Positions 9,272 through 18,552 of a stretch of DNA of 64,000 nt are shown here, piece by piece. A program made the translations under genes and the position numbers. The notes under the pieces were generated by a model. The model saw only the letters and a program-made list of their open reading frames with translations. It searched no databases and was not told the origin of the DNA. The DNA is from Gimesia aquarii. GTDB lineage: Bacteria > Planctomycetota > Planctomycetia > Planctomycetales > Planctomycetaceae. The stretch is taken from the NCBI RefSeq assembly GCF_007748195.1, contig NZ_CP037920.1, positions 2,109,501 through 2,173,500 of the forward strand, in the 5' to 3' direction. Numbering within the stretch: the first letter of the stretch is position 1; each line of letters starts with the position of its first letter.

Positions 9272-10801
9272 ATGGTAGTCACAACTCATCGCCCTTTACC
9301 TAAAGAATTGAGTGATATCCAACAGGAGATGGAACAGCATGCGCTCGATTATGGTCTCGACTTCTTCAAAACCATCTTTGAAGTCCTGGACTACGAAGAG
9401 CTGAGTATGTTTGCCGCCTATGGTGGATTTCCGGTTCGTTATCCTCACTGGAGATTTGGAGCCCAGTTTGATGAATTGATGAAAGGCTATTCGTACGGTC
9501 TGCAGAAAATCTATGAAATGGTGATCAATACGGATCCCTGTTATGCCTATCTCTTGAGTGCGAATGACATCACCGATCAAAAACTGGTGATTGCACACGT
9601 TTATGGTCACTGTGATTTTTTTAAAAACAACGCCTGGTTCTCGCACACCAATCGCAAAATGCTCGATCAGATGGCCAATCACGCCACCCGTATGAATCGG
9701 CATATTGATGATTATGGTTATGAAACAGTGGAGATGTTTATTGATACTTGTCTTTCTTTGGAAAGCTTGATCGATCCCTATGCGCCGCATGTCAGGCGAA
9801 CGAAGAAGCCTCCCACAAAAGAAGAGACAGAAAAACAAAAAACCGATACCGCTGAAACGTCTTCAGGACGATTTCCAGCAAAGCAGTACATGGATCCGTA
9901 TATTAATCCTGAAGACATACTCGAAGAAGAGGCCAACGAAAAACGCAAGAAAGCTCAGGAATTGGCCGATCAACTGAAATTTCCAAAAGAACGTTTGCGA
10001 GATGTGTTGTTCTTTTTGATTCAGTATGCGCCTTTGGAAGATTGGCAGCGTGATGTGCTTTCGATTATTCGAGATGAAGCGTACTACTTTGCTCCCCAAG
10101 GGCAGACCAAGATCATGAACGAGGGTTGGGCCAGTTTCTGGCACTCCACAATTATGACGCGTCATGGTTTGACGGATGAAGGCTTGATCAATTATGCCGA
10201 TCACCATAGTGGTACGATGGCAACCAGTCCAAACCGACTGAATCCGTATAAGTTAGGAATTGAACTACTCAAAGATATCGAAGAACGCTGGAATAAAGGG
10301 CAATTTGGCCCCGAGTACGAGAACTGTCCTGATATGTTTAAAAAAGAGAATTGGAATCAGGATTTAGGGTTGGGCAGAGAGAAAATCTTTGAAGTTCGAC
10401 GGATTCATAACGATATCACGTTTATCGATACGTTTTTGACTCCTGAGTTCTGCTATAAAAATCAGATGTTTTCGTTTGCCTATAATGATTCCAATCGAAC
10501 TTACGAAATTCAGTCACGCGAATTTGAGCAGATCAAACTACAACTTTTGAGCAGCCTTAGTAATCATGGACGACCTGTGATTTACGTTCAGGATGGAAAC
10601 TATAAAAACCGGGGTGAACTCTATCTGGAACATGAATATCTGGGAGTCGAACTCAAGCTCGATTATGCTCAGGATACGCTGGTCAACTTGCATACGATCT
10701 GGAAACGACCCGTGAATATCGAAACGGTCGTTGACGACAGACCTACCATCTTGAGTTATGACGGTAAGAAGCATTCCACAAATTCAAAAGAAAAAGAATA
10801 A
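9272..10801 (+). CDS. spoVR: SpoVR family protein
   Basis: 509 residues, full length for SpoVR/YcgB. Recognisable segments are YEELSMFAAYGGFPVRYPHWRFGAQFDEL near the N-terminus, AHVYGHCDFFKNNAWF, a charged insert at about residues 170-230, ILSIIRDEAYYFAPQGQTKIMNEGWASFWHS, and GREKIFEVRRIHNDITFIDTFLTPEFC toward the C-terminus. Bacillus SpoVR is needed for normal spore cortex formation, and in non-sporulating bacteria the gene is part of the prkA-yeaH stress cluster; its biochemical activity is unknown. The many conserved His, Glu and Asp residues suggest a metal site, which is inference. It lies 88 bp after yeaH. Confidence 0.93.
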   Translation: MVVTTHRPLPKELSDIQQEMEQHALDYGLDFFKTIFEVLDYEELSMFAAYGGFPVRYPHWRFGAQFDELMKGYSYGLQKIYEMVINTDPCYAYLLSANDITDQKLVIAHVYGHCDFFKNNAWFSHTNRKMLDQMANHATRMNRHIDDYGYETVEMFIDTCLSLESLIDPYAPHVRRTKKPPTKEETEKQKTDTAETSSGRFPAKQYMDPYINPEDILEEEANEKRKKAQELADQLKFPKERLRDVLFFLIQYAPLEDWQRDVLSIIRDEAYYFAPQGQTKIMNEGWASFWHSTIMTRHGLTDEGLINYADHHSGTMATSPNRLNPYKLGIELLKDIEERWNKGQFGPEYENCPDMFKKENWNQDLGLGREKIFEVRRIHNDITFIDTFLTPEFCYKNQMFSFAYNDSNRTYEIQSREFEQIKLQLLSSLSNHGRPVIYVQDGNYKNRGELYLEHEYLGVELKLDYAQDTLVNLHTIWKRPVNIETVVDDRPTILSYDGKKHSTNSKEKE

Positions 10802-10838
10802 ATCAGGGAAGGGATGTCTCCGCAAGGAGGATTGAATA

Positions 10839-11333
10839 ATGACCGTGATAAATCAACTAAATCATGAGCTGAAGCAGCTGGCAGGATCGCAGATCGCACA
10901 GCCGAGTACAATCACACTGGCTGCCACAGGCAAAATTGAAGTGCTGATCGATTTTACTTCTGTCGACTCGATGAGTTGTTCTTTAAGAGAAGTGCGCGTA
11001 AATGTGCCGTCCTTAACCCAGGCAACGTTTGACAAGTTGAAAGAATGGGGGCAGAAACTGTGTCAGCGAGTCACCTATCTTTTAGAAAACATAGGGCCTC
11101 TCGAATATGATGAAGATGCAGGGCAGGTATTAATTCGTTCGACTCCCCCCGACCAGAATCAAGCGGGGACTCGGTTTTATGAAATCATTCTCTCATCACA
11201 TTCCAATGGGCAATTCAGTTTAAAACGTTTCGAATATCAAAATGGACAAAGTGGTCGTACTCAGGTTGATATTCAGGTCACTCATGAAGTGCTGCGAAAG
11301 TTTGTCGAGGACCTGCTAGATACGATTCCTTGA
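10839..11333 (+). CDS. unknown fourth gene of the prkA operon
   Basis: 164 residues, no signal peptide or membrane helix, no family I recognise. The sequence alternates beta-strand-like segments (STITLAATGKIEVLIDF, SCSLREVRVNVPS, FYEIILSSHSNGQFSLKRFEY, RTQVDIQVTHEVL) with a helix rich in Lys and Leu (FDKLKEWGQKLCQRVTYLLENI) and a C-terminal helix (VLRKFVEDLLDTIP). It could be a small alpha/beta adaptor or sensor. A good ribosome binding site (AAGGAGG) precedes the ATG, which is only 37 bp after spoVR, and a terminator follows, so it is co-transcribed with prkA-yeaH-spoVR. That position suggests a role with the kinase; the role itself is unknown. Confidence 0.8.
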   Translation: MTVINQLNHELKQLAGSQIAQPSTITLAATGKIEVLIDFTSVDSMSCSLREVRVNVPSLTQATFDKLKEWGQKLCQRVTYLLENIGPLEYDEDAGQVLIRSTPPDQNQAGTRFYEIILSSHSNGQFSLKRFEYQNGQSGRTQVDIQVTHEVLRKFVEDLLDTIP

Positions 11334-11387
11334 TCTGGTAAGAACTCAGTAATTCCCTTTGGAATCTACAATATCGAACCCTATATG

Positions 11388-11411
11388 CCTTAGGTAATAT
11401 TTTGCCTAAGG
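11388..11411 (+). terminator. intrinsic terminator of the prkA operon
   Basis: CCTTAGG (11388-11394) and CCTAAGG (11405-11411) form a 7-bp stem with a 10-nt loop, followed by TTTTATTTTTT. It ends the four-gene prkA operon 55 bp after the last stop codon. Confidence 0.75.
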
Positions 11412-11461
11412 TTTTATTTTTTATATGGTTACAGATTGTGGATTAATGTCATGATTAGTGC

Positions 11462-11489
11462 TTGACGAAACCTGTTTTACATGTAAAAT
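11462..11489 (+). promoter_or_regulatory. promoter of the iclR-type gene overlapped by a palindrome
   Basis: TTGACG (11462-11467) and TAAAAT (11484-11489) are separated by 16 bp, a good sigma-70-type -35/-10 pair. A perfect 14-bp palindrome, TTTTACATGTAAAA (11475-11488), covers the spacer and the -10 element, an ideal place for an autorepressor. Transcription starting about 6-8 bases after the -10 would begin at or next to the ATG at 11498, so the mRNA may be leaderless. Confidence 0.6.
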
Positions 11490-11497
11490 CATATTTC

Positions 11498-12307
11498 ATG
11501 AGTAAAACATTAGAAAGAAACGACTCGAGATTATCGTACCGTGTGCCCGCTCTTGAAAAGGGGTTGGAGGTTCTGGAGCTATTGTCTGGTATCTCGCAAC
11601 CATTGTCTCTGACAGACATTGCAGATCGTTTGGGGCGGACCAAGCAAGAGCTGTTTCGAGTGATGGCCTGCCTCAATGAACAAGGGTATTTAATTCGCGA
11701 TCTCAATCAGGGCTACCGGATGAGTACCAAACTGTTCGAACTGGGATCCAAGCATGCAAGTACGGGGGCATTAATTGCGCGTGCCACTCCGCACATGGAG
11801 ACATTGGCGAATGAACTGAATGAGCCATGTCACCTGAACCTGGTCGTTCGCAATAAAATGTTGGTGATTGCACGTGTGAATTGCGATGCAGATGTTGCTT
11901 TGGCGGTCCGCATCGGTGCCAGCTTCAAACTTCACGAACGTAACAGCGGTTTAGTAGCGCTATCTTTTTTACCTGACGAACAGAGACTCAAATACTGGTC
12001 ACAATGTGATTTACCGGATGATCAGATTCGCGAATATGAGGCCGAGTCACGTGCGATTCGGCAAGCTGGTTTTCGTACCATGGCGAGCACGCTGAATCAG
12101 GGAGTTCAGGATACGGCTACTCCGATTCTTGGTGCAGAAGGACGGTTGTTGGCAGTGTTGTGTGTTTCACATATTTTACGTGTTGGCGAGTCGCGGGACA
12201 GCACGACGATTTCCTCAGCGATGTTACGCTGCTCGCAAGCGATTTCAAGTGAGTTTGGACCGACGATGTTAAAGACACCAGATGTTGAAACGCACGCTGT
12301 CCACTGA
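11498..12307 (+). CDS. IclR family transcriptional regulator
   Basis: 269 residues from the ATG at 11498. An N-terminal winged helix-turn-helix (YRVPALEKGLEVLELLSGISQPLSLTDIADRLGRTKQELFRVMACLNEQGYL) is followed by the IclR effector-binding domain (about residues 80-255; ATPHMETLANELNEPCHLNL, IGASFKLHERNSGLVALSFL, GVQDTATPILGAEGRLLAVLCV). IclR proteins sense small carbon metabolites and usually repress or activate catabolic genes. The ATG at 11498 was preferred over the TTG at 11462 because the TTG falls inside the -35 element. The class V aminotransferase starts only 28 bp downstream, so the two are probably co-transcribed, and the palindrome over the promoter suggests autoregulation. Confidence 0.88.
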   Translation: MSKTLERNDSRLSYRVPALEKGLEVLELLSGISQPLSLTDIADRLGRTKQELFRVMACLNEQGYLIRDLNQGYRMSTKLFELGSKHASTGALIARATPHMETLANELNEPCHLNLVVRNKMLVIARVNCDADVALAVRIGASFKLHERNSGLVALSFLPDEQRLKYWSQCDLPDDQIREYEAESRAIRQAGFRTMASTLNQGVQDTATPILGAEGRLLAVLCVSHILRVGESRDSTTISSAMLRCSQAISSEFGPTMLKTPDVETHAVH

Positions 12308-12335
12308 ATCAAGTGGGTAAACGAACGGAGTTTTT

Positions 12336-13478
12336 ATGCTGGATCAACAGATTCGAGATCATGATTTTCCCAGTTTGAAAGGTCGTGTTTACTTAAATAC
12401 GGCTGCAGAAGGGATTCCTCCAATTGCGGTGAGCGAAGCGTTCCAGCAGTACTTTCAGGACAAAGAACTGGGCATGGATGGCCGTGAGCTTCATGAAGTA
12501 CAATGGGAAGCAGCAAAAAAAGTAGTTTCCCAATTGTATGGTATGAGTTCCGATGAAGTCAGTATCTGTTCCTGCAGTTCTGAAGCGTTTAATCTGGCAT
12601 ATCAGTCTTTGCAGCTAAAACCAGGTGATGAAGTCATTATCAGTGATTTAGACTTTCCTGCCAGTTATACGTTCGGGTTACAACAGAGTTGTCCTGCCAC
12701 CGTAAAAATCTGGGAAGCCCGTGATTGGGAATTACGATTGGAAGATCTGCAGTCACTTTTAACAGACAAAACACGTGTGGTGAGTATCTCACTGGTCAGT
12801 TTTTTCAATGGGTTCAAAATTCCTTTGAAGGAAGTGATTCAAACGATTCGCCAACATTCTTCCGCTTTAATCGCCTTAGATGTCACTCAGGCCCTGGGAC
12901 GAATTCCGCTCGATCTGGAAGACATTGATCTGGTAATCAGCAGCACACATAAGTGGATTCTGGCTTCTCATGGTGGGGGGCTGGTAGGCGTGCCTGCGTC
13001 GCGTGCGAATGAATGGACTGTTCCCGCCGGGGGCTGGTTTAATCTGAAAGACGCATTTGGAGATCGGCGTTTTGAAAAAGCAGAGAGCCTGCCAGGAGCG
13101 GCGAGCTTTACAGTGGGCATGCCCAATTATCCCGCCGTTTATGCAATCCGCGCTGCTTTGGATTATATTACAGCGGTGGGCCTCGAAGAAATTAATCAGG
13201 CAACCGAGCCTCTGGTCGAAGCCTGTCTGGCAGGACTCGCAGAGTTACCGGTTGAATTCATTTCGCCGCGGAAGATCGAAAACTTAGCGGGTATTATTGC
13301 ATTTCGACATCCTGAAGCGGAAAGGATTTATCAACACTTACATAGTAAACAAATTCATCCTATGTATCATGCGGGCAGGATTCGTGTTGCCTTGCATGGA
13401 TACAATACACTGGACGATGTAGAAACATTTTTACGGGAATTGAAGTACACACTCTCAAAAAGTTTTGTCGGTACATGA
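12336..13478 (+). CDS. class V aminotransferase (PLP-dependent, NifS/Csd-like fold)
   Basis: 380 residues of the aminotransferase class V family. The N-terminus VYLNTAAEGIPPIAVSEAFQQYF, the DEVIISDLDFPASYTFG block, VVSISLVSFFNGFKIPLKEV, ALIALDVTQALGRIPLDL and SSTHKWILASHGGGLVGV are all visible. The Lys of STHKW (residue 206) would carry pyridoxal phosphate. There is no conserved Cys loop typical of cysteine desulfurases acting in Fe-S assembly, so an aminotransferase, lyase or epimerase-like reaction on an amino acid is more likely; the substrate cannot be named. It sits directly behind an IclR regulator, so its expression probably responds to that regulator's ligand. It is cytoplasmic. Confidence 0.82.
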   Translation: MLDQQIRDHDFPSLKGRVYLNTAAEGIPPIAVSEAFQQYFQDKELGMDGRELHEVQWEAAKKVVSQLYGMSSDEVSICSCSSEAFNLAYQSLQLKPGDEVIISDLDFPASYTFGLQQSCPATVKIWEARDWELRLEDLQSLLTDKTRVVSISLVSFFNGFKIPLKEVIQTIRQHSSALIALDVTQALGRIPLDLEDIDLVISSTHKWILASHGGGLVGVPASRANEWTVPAGGWFNLKDAFGDRRFEKAESLPGAASFTVGMPNYPAVYAIRAALDYITAVGLEEINQATEPLVEACLAGLAELPVEFISPRKIENLAGIIAFRHPEAERIYQHLHSKQIHPMYHAGRIRVALHGYNTLDDVETFLRELKYTLSKSFVGT

Positions 13479-13664
13479 AACGGACCGTTGGTCTGAAATA
13501 GTTTTATCGAGCGTATTTTTTTACTGATTTTTGATCTAACTGGAACTATAATAATAGGGTAAGCATAAGCTCATTATCCTAAAGTCTTACCTTCACGCAT
13601 AAGCGACAGACTGCTGTTTGAGAAGCGAACACTCATCCAGAAAACTTGTGGCTCCTACCTGATA

Positions 13665-16181
13665 ATGCTGGAAATAATAATGACGATGCATGCGAGATTA
13701 CAAAATCAATTCGATTCATTCGGAACACAATTTCTCTCAGGATTGTTGATCGCTTTTGCTGTGTTGACGACTTCCAGCCTTTGCGCGGCTGAGAAGCAAC
13801 CCACACAACAACAGATTCAGTTTTTTGAATCCAAGATTCGACCGTTGTTTATTAAGCATTGTTATGACTGTCATGGCCCCGATGAGCAGGAATCCGGGCT
13901 GCGTATGGATTCCTTTCAGGGTATTGCCAAAGGGGGCAAAGCAGGTTCGTTGATCGTCCCGGGTAAGCCGGAACAGAGCTTATTGATCACGGCCGTGAAG
14001 TACCAGTCGCCCGATTTACAAATGCCACCCGAGGACAAACTAAGCAAACAGGAAGTCAAAGACCTGGTCAATTGGGTCAAAATGGGGGCACCGTATCCTA
14101 ATGCTGACTTAAGTCTTCTCAGAACTGCGGATGCAAAAGGCAAGTTGGATCTGGAAAAAGAAAGACAATTCTGGTCATTTCAATCTGTGAAGAAACCTGC
14201 ATTGCCGAAAGTCAAAAAGAGCGAGTGGGTGAAAAATCCGATCGACCAGTTTGTATTGCAAAAACTGGAGCAAGCGAACCTCACTCCTGCTGAACCGGCT
14301 GACAAGCGCACTTTAATTCGACGTACGACATATGGCTTAACGGGACTGCCTCCCACATTGCAGGAAATCAATGATTTTTTGAACGATACTTCACCACAGG
14401 CGTTTGAAAAAGTGGTTGACCGCTTGTTGGCTTCGCCACATTACGGCGAACACTGGGGCCGTCATTGGTTGGATGTCGCACGTTATGCCGACTCAAATGG
14501 TCTTGATGAGAATGTGGCCTATGGAACGGCCTGGAAATATCGAGATTACGTGGTCAATGCTCTGAATAAAGACAAACCTTACGACCAGTTTCTGAAAGAA
14601 CAGTTGGCAGGAGATCTACTGGAACCAACTCAAGATGTCGCCGTACGTAATGAGCGTTTGATCGCGACGGGGTTTTTGTCTTTAGGTCCTAAAGTCTTGG
14701 CGGAAGTCGATGAAACCAAGATGGAAATGGACATTATTGACGAGCAGATTAATACCATCGGTGTTTCTCTGATGGGGCTGACGCTGGGATGTGCCCGCTG
14801 TCATGACCACAAATTCGATCCGATTCTAGCACATGATTATTATGGTTTGGCGGGCATCTTAAAAAGCACTAAAATCATGGAGCATTATAAGAAGGTCGCC
14901 CGCTGGCATGAAAATTCATTGGCGACCGAAGCAGAACTTAAAGTGCAAGCTCAATGGGACCGGAAGATCAAATACGAGAATGATAAGATTGCCGGCTTGA
15001 TCAAATCCGAAAACGAACGTCTTCAGAAAGCAGGGGGGAAGGATTTTAAACTCCCTGCGAAACCAGAATCTTCTTATTCCAAAGCAGCTCAAAAACAATT
15101 AAAAGAATTCCGAGATAAAGTCGCTACCCTGAAAAAAGAACGCCCCGAAGTTTCTACTGCGTTGGGGGCGGCGGAACGAGAAATTGTCGATGTTCCCATT
15201 CATATTCGAGGCAGCCATTTGACATTAGGAGAAATGGTGCCACGGCAGGTTCCCGTGGTTTTGAACCAGCAGTCGTCAGATCCATTTCCAAAGGATCAAA
15301 GTGGTCGACTGAAGTTCGCTGAATGGCTTGTAAATCGTGACCACCCTCTGACATCACGAGTGATCGTGAATCGAATCTGGCGCTGGCACTTTGGAAAAGG
15401 AATCGTGGCCACACCAGACAACTTTGGAAAATTAGGGGCCAAGCCGACCAATCAGCCTTTACTGGATTGGTTGGCAACCAACTTGATGGAGCAGGGGTGG
15501 TCGCTCAAAAAATTACATCGCATGATTTTACTTTCGAATACCTGGCAGATGAGTAACAAGTGGAACGAACAAGCCGCCTCCGTTGATCCTGATAATGATT
15601 TGATGTGGCGCGCCGACCTGCGTCGTTTGGACGCAGAATCTATTCGAGATTCGATTCTACTTGTGAGCGGAGGACTAGACCTGAAGATGGGCGGTTCATT
15701 ACTCAACGTGAATAACCGCGAATTTGTCTTCAACCATGAATCAAAGGATGGTGTGACATACGATTTTAACAGGCGCTCGATTTATCTGCCTGTGATCCGT
15801 AACCATTTGTTTGGGATGTTTATGTTGTTTGATTACTCAGATGCGAGTGTATTAAATGGCGATCGTGCTTCCACTACTGTCGCGCCGCAGGCGCTGTTCC
15901 TCTTGAATAGTCATCTTGTGGAAGATGCTTCTGAACGTATGGCAGATTCTATTTTGTCTCTTACTTCACAATCGCCAGAGCAGAAAATTCAACAGCTCTT
16001 TTTAAAATCGTATGGCCGCTTACCATCTGAACTTGAAGTCAACAGATCACTGGAGTTCCTGGATGAAGTGGAAAACGATTTACAATCAGAAGAAGCAGAT
16101 TCTGTGAAGCGTATCCATCGTGCCTGGCAGGTACTCTGCCAGTCTTTTTTTGCATCAAGTGAGTTTATTTATCTCAAATAA
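13665..16181 (+). CDS. PSCyt1/DUF1549/DUF1553 cytochrome-containing protein
   Basis: 838 residues with a signal peptide (hydrophobic FLSGLLIAFAVLTTSSLCAAE). Domain order: a planctomycete cytochrome C domain with KHCYDCHGPDEQESGLRMDS (CxxCH heme site) and QMPPEDKLSKQEVKDLVNWV; a DUF1549 domain (NPIDQFVLQKLE, LIRRTTYGLTGLPPT, HWGRHWLDVARYADSNG) with a second CxxCH, LGCARCHDHKFDPI; a charged coiled-coil region at about residues 410-510; and DUF1553 (DHPLTSRVIVNRIWRWHFGKGIV, NWLA-like LLDWLATNLMEQGWSLKKLHRMILLSNTWQMS). These proteins are abundant in planctomycetes, occur beside DUF1501 genes and sulfatases, and are suspected to act on complex polysaccharides; the reaction is not established. Three in-frame ATGs (13665, 13680, 13686) are possible starts. 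Confidence 0.9.
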   Translation: MLEIIMTMHARLQNQFDSFGTQFLSGLLIAFAVLTTSSLCAAEKQPTQQQIQFFESKIRPLFIKHCYDCHGPDEQESGLRMDSFQGIAKGGKAGSLIVPGKPEQSLLITAVKYQSPDLQMPPEDKLSKQEVKDLVNWVKMGAPYPNADLSLLRTADAKGKLDLEKERQFWSFQSVKKPALPKVKKSEWVKNPIDQFVLQKLEQANLTPAEPADKRTLIRRTTYGLTGLPPTLQEINDFLNDTSPQAFEKVVDRLLASPHYGEHWGRHWLDVARYADSNGLDENVAYGTAWKYRDYVVNALNKDKPYDQFLKEQLAGDLLEPTQDVAVRNERLIATGFLSLGPKVLAEVDETKMEMDIIDEQINTIGVSLMGLTLGCARCHDHKFDPILAHDYYGLAGILKSTKIMEHYKKVARWHENSLATEAELKVQAQWDRKIKYENDKIAGLIKSENERLQKAGGKDFKLPAKPESSYSKAAQKQLKEFRDKVATLKKERPEVSTALGAAEREIVDVPIHIRGSHLTLGEMVPRQVPVVLNQQSSDPFPKDQSGRLKFAEWLVNRDHPLTSRVIVNRIWRWHFGKGIVATPDNFGKLGAKPTNQPLLDWLATNLMEQGWSLKKLHRMILLSNTWQMSNKWNEQAASVDPDNDLMWRADLRRLDAESIRDSILLVSGGLDLKMGGSLLNVNNREFVFNHESKDGVTYDFNRRSIYLPVIRNHLFGMFMLFDYSDASVLNGDRASTTVAPQALFLLNSHLVEDASERMADSILSLTSQSPEQKIQQLFLKSYGRLPSELEVNRSLEFLDEVENDLQSEEADSVKRIHRAWQVLCQSFFASSEFIYLK

Positions 16182-16252
16182 TTTGTTTGAGAGATTCGAG
16201 TTATCCTTAACGCTATGACCATACAGCCAATCAATACCAACTGAGACCTGCC

Positions 16253-17671
16253 ATGAGTATTCTACCTCAAACACTTTATTCTCGACGCGAACTGCTAAAA
16301 AAATCAGCAGTTGGATTTGGGAATCTTGCCTTATTGTCGATGTTAAACGATGAAACGCAGGCGGCTTCTTCCAAAGATCCACTAGCGCCCAAAGAGCCTC
16401 ATTTTACACCCCGGGCCAAGCGGGTGATCTTTCTGTTCATGAAGGGAGGCCCATCCCACATGGACACATTCGACTATAAGCCTGAACTTCAAAAGTACGA
16501 CGGGAAACCATTACCTTTTGATAAACCACGTGTGCAGTTTGCACCGACTGGAAACTTATTAAAATCGCCTTGGAAATTTAAGCAATATGGCGAGAGCGGA
16601 ATTCATGTGAGTGAATTATTTCCGAATGTAGCCGAGTGTGTTGACGATCTTTGTATTATCAACTCGCTTCATGGAACGAACGCCGCGCATGGGGGGGCTT
16701 TACTTAAACTTCATACCGGCAGTGATGCATTTGTGCGTCCCAGTATGGGGTCATGGGTGACTTATGGTTTAGGAACTGAAAATCAAAATCTTCCAGGCTT
16801 CATTACAATTTGTCCTACTTTGGCCCATGGTGGCGTCAAGAATTGGAGCTCCGCTTTTTTACCGGCGCCTTATCAGGGAACGCCTCTGGGGAATGCAGCC
16901 GTAGCTGCCGAACAGGCGCAGATAGAATATATCAAAAATAGTTTTCTTTCTCGTAAGGTCCAACGCAAGCAGCTTGATTTTCTAAACGATTTGAACCGTC
17001 AACATCATCAGCAGACCGGTCCCAATCAGGTTTTGGAAGATCGGATTGGTTCTTTTGAATTAGCATTCCGTATGCAGGAAGAAGTTCCTCAAGTTCAGGA
17101 TATCTCTGGAGAAACAGAAGCCACTCGAAAGATGTATGGGCTGGATGAAGAAAAGACGGCTGATTTTGGTCGTCAGTGTCTTATGGCACGCCGTTTTGCG
17201 GAGCGGGGAGTTCGTTTTATTCAGGTATCACACAGTGACCAGAAAGTTCAATGGGATCAACATGGTAATTTACTGGAAGGTCATGGGAAAAATGCCAAAG
17301 AAGTTGATAAACCCATCGCGGGTTTACTGAAAGATCTGAAACAGCGCGGCTTATTGAAAGATACTTTGGTCATCTGGGGAGGAGAATTTGGACGAACCCC
17401 CACTGCACAGGGAAAGAATGGTCGTGACCATAATCCGGAAGGATTTACGATGTGGCTGGCAGGAGGGGGAGTCAAATCTGGCTTCCAGTATGGCGCGACC
17501 GATGAGTTTGGCTACTATGCTGTCAAAGATAAGATGCACATTCATGATTTCCATGCCACTCTTTTGCATCTTTTGGGTATGGACCATAAAAAGCTGACCT
17601 ATCGTTATGCGGGACGAGACTTCCGCCTCACAGATGTCGCCGGTCATGTAGCACACGGCATTCTTGCATAA
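16253..17671 (+). CDS. DUF1501 (sulfatase-like fold) protein, Tat-exported
   Basis: 472 residues. The N-terminus has a twin-arginine signal ([19 protein letters not shown]), which suggests folded export. The remainder matches DUF1501, an alkaline-phosphatase/sulfatase-superfamily relative: [101 protein letters not shown] and [30 protein letters not shown]. The Asp and His residues in these blocks resemble a metal site. It is 71 bp behind the DUF1553 gene; this pairing is very common in planctomycetes and the two products probably work together in the periplasm on a shared substrate, which is inference. Confidence 0.92.
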   Translation: MSILPQTLYSRRELLKKSAVGFGNLALLSMLNDETQAASSKDPLAPKEPHFTPRAKRVIFLFMKGGPSHMDTFDYKPELQKYDGKPLPFDKPRVQFAPTGNLLKSPWKFKQYGESGIHVSELFPNVAECVDDLCIINSLHGTNAAHGGALLKLHTGSDAFVRPSMGSWVTYGLGTENQNLPGFITICPTLAHGGVKNWSSAFLPAPYQGTPLGNAAVAAEQAQIEYIKNSFLSRKVQRKQLDFLNDLNRQHHQQTGPNQVLEDRIGSFELAFRMQEEVPQVQDISGETEATRKMYGLDEEKTADFGRQCLMARRFAERGVRFIQVSHSDQKVQWDQHGNLLEGHGKNAKEVDKPIAGLLKDLKQRGLLKDTLVIWGGEFGRTPTAQGKNGRDHNPEGFTMWLAGGGVKSGFQYGATDEFGYYAVKDKMHIHDFHATLLHLLGMDHKKLTYRYAGRDFRLTDVAGHVAHGILA

Positions 17672-17710
17672 CTGTTTGGTGTGAGTGACACTGATTCATT
17701 CATGATAAAG

Positions 17711-17739
17711 ACCCTCTTTTGGAAAAATGAGGGTTTTTT
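17711..17739 (+). terminator. intrinsic terminator after the DUF1501 gene
   Basis: ACCCTC (17711-17716) and GAGGGT (17729-17734) form a stem that continues with TTTT/AAAA around a small bulge; a run of six T follows. It lies 40 bp after the DUF1501 stop codon. Confidence 0.7.
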
Positions 17740-17747
17740 CATGCGCG

Positions 17748-17786
17748 GTGAACCGCAATCGCATAAAATTTGGTTATGCGGTTCAC
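17748..17786. repeat. 10-bp perfect inverted repeat
   Basis: GTGAACCGCA (17748-17757) and TGCGGTTCAC (17777-17786) are perfect inverted copies around a 19-nt spacer. CGCATAA and TTATGCG within the span can form a competing hairpin. No T-run follows, so it is not a simple terminator. It lies between the DUF1501 terminator and hslV. Confidence 0.5.
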
Positions 17787-17991
17787 TTTGAGACTATGGG
17801 AAAAATGATCATATCCTCGTTGAGTCAATTCAAAGAGGAGTCGAACTGCTATGATTGAAAAACAGAGTCGTTGCAAGCTATGATTCAGGCTCAGTAAGCT
17901 TGCATGTCCTCTGGCTCTGTTCTATGGTGTCTCTGCTTAGCAAACTACCGGGCTTTTGTATCAGCATTTATTTATGAAATGTCGAGTTGTT

Positions 17992-18552
17992 ATGAGTTCA
18001 AAACAGAAAAAAAAGTGGCGTTCCACGACGATTTTAACAGTCCGTCATCAAGGTCAGGTGGCGATCGGCGGCGATGGACAGGTGACCCATGGCGATACCG
18101 TAATGAAAAGCGATACCCGTAAGATCCGTAAAATTCTGGATGGACAAGTCGTGTGTGGATTTGCGGGATCGACTGCAGACGCCTTTTCACTCTTGGAGCG
18201 TTTTGAAGTCAAAGCCAAGGATTATCCAGGAAACATGCCACGTGCGGCAACAGAGCTGGCCCGTGATTGGCGGACTGACCGGGTTTTACGAAAACTGGAA
18301 GCACTGATCATAGTTGTCAATGATGAGCATAGTCTGCTTATCACTGGGCAGGGGGACGTGGTCGTTCCTTCAGATGGAATCATTGGCATTGGTTCCGGGG
18401 GGAATTATGCGACTGCCGCAGCGAGAGCACTCGTAGGGCATTCTCAGTTGTCGGCCGCAGAAATTGTGAAAACGTCTTTAGGTATCGCATCAGAAATCGA
18501 TATTTATACGAATAATAATATCATCGTGGAGGAACTTTCGTGCAAGAGTTAA
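17992..18552 (+). CDS. hslV: HslV (ClpQ) protease subunit of the HslUV complex
   Basis: 186 residues from the ATG at 17992. HslV is the threonine-type peptidase of the two-component ATP-dependent protease. Family blocks are TTILTVRHQGQVAIGGDGQVTHGDTVMK, KIRKILDGQVVCGFAGSTADAFSLLERFE, RAATELARDWRTDRVLRKLEALIIV and GIIGIGSGGNYATAAARAL. The catalytic Thr of TTIL is preceded by eleven residues (MSSKQKKKWRS), whereas in E. coli it follows the initiator Met directly. The enzyme therefore needs processing, or uses an N-terminal Ser as in B. subtilis CodW, whose start (MSSFHATTI) is comparable. A start five codons further upstream (17977) is also possible. It overlaps hslU by 13 bp. Confidence 0.93.
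   Translation: MSSKQKKKWRSTTILTVRHQGQVAIGGDGQVTHGDTVMKSDTRKIRKILDGQVVCGFAGSTADAFSLLERFEVKAKDYPGNMPRAATELARDWRTDRVLRKLEALIIVVNDEHSLLITGQGDVVVPSDGIIGIGSGGNYATAAARALVGHSQLSAAEIVKTSLGIASEIDIYTNNNIIVEELSCKS

Larger units (their letters stand above)
17672..17991. other. intergenic region before hslV
   Basis: Contains the DUF1501 terminator and the 10-bp inverted repeat described separately, then about 200 bp in which the hslVU promoter must lie. I could not single out a confident -35/-10 pair. Confidence 0.4.
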
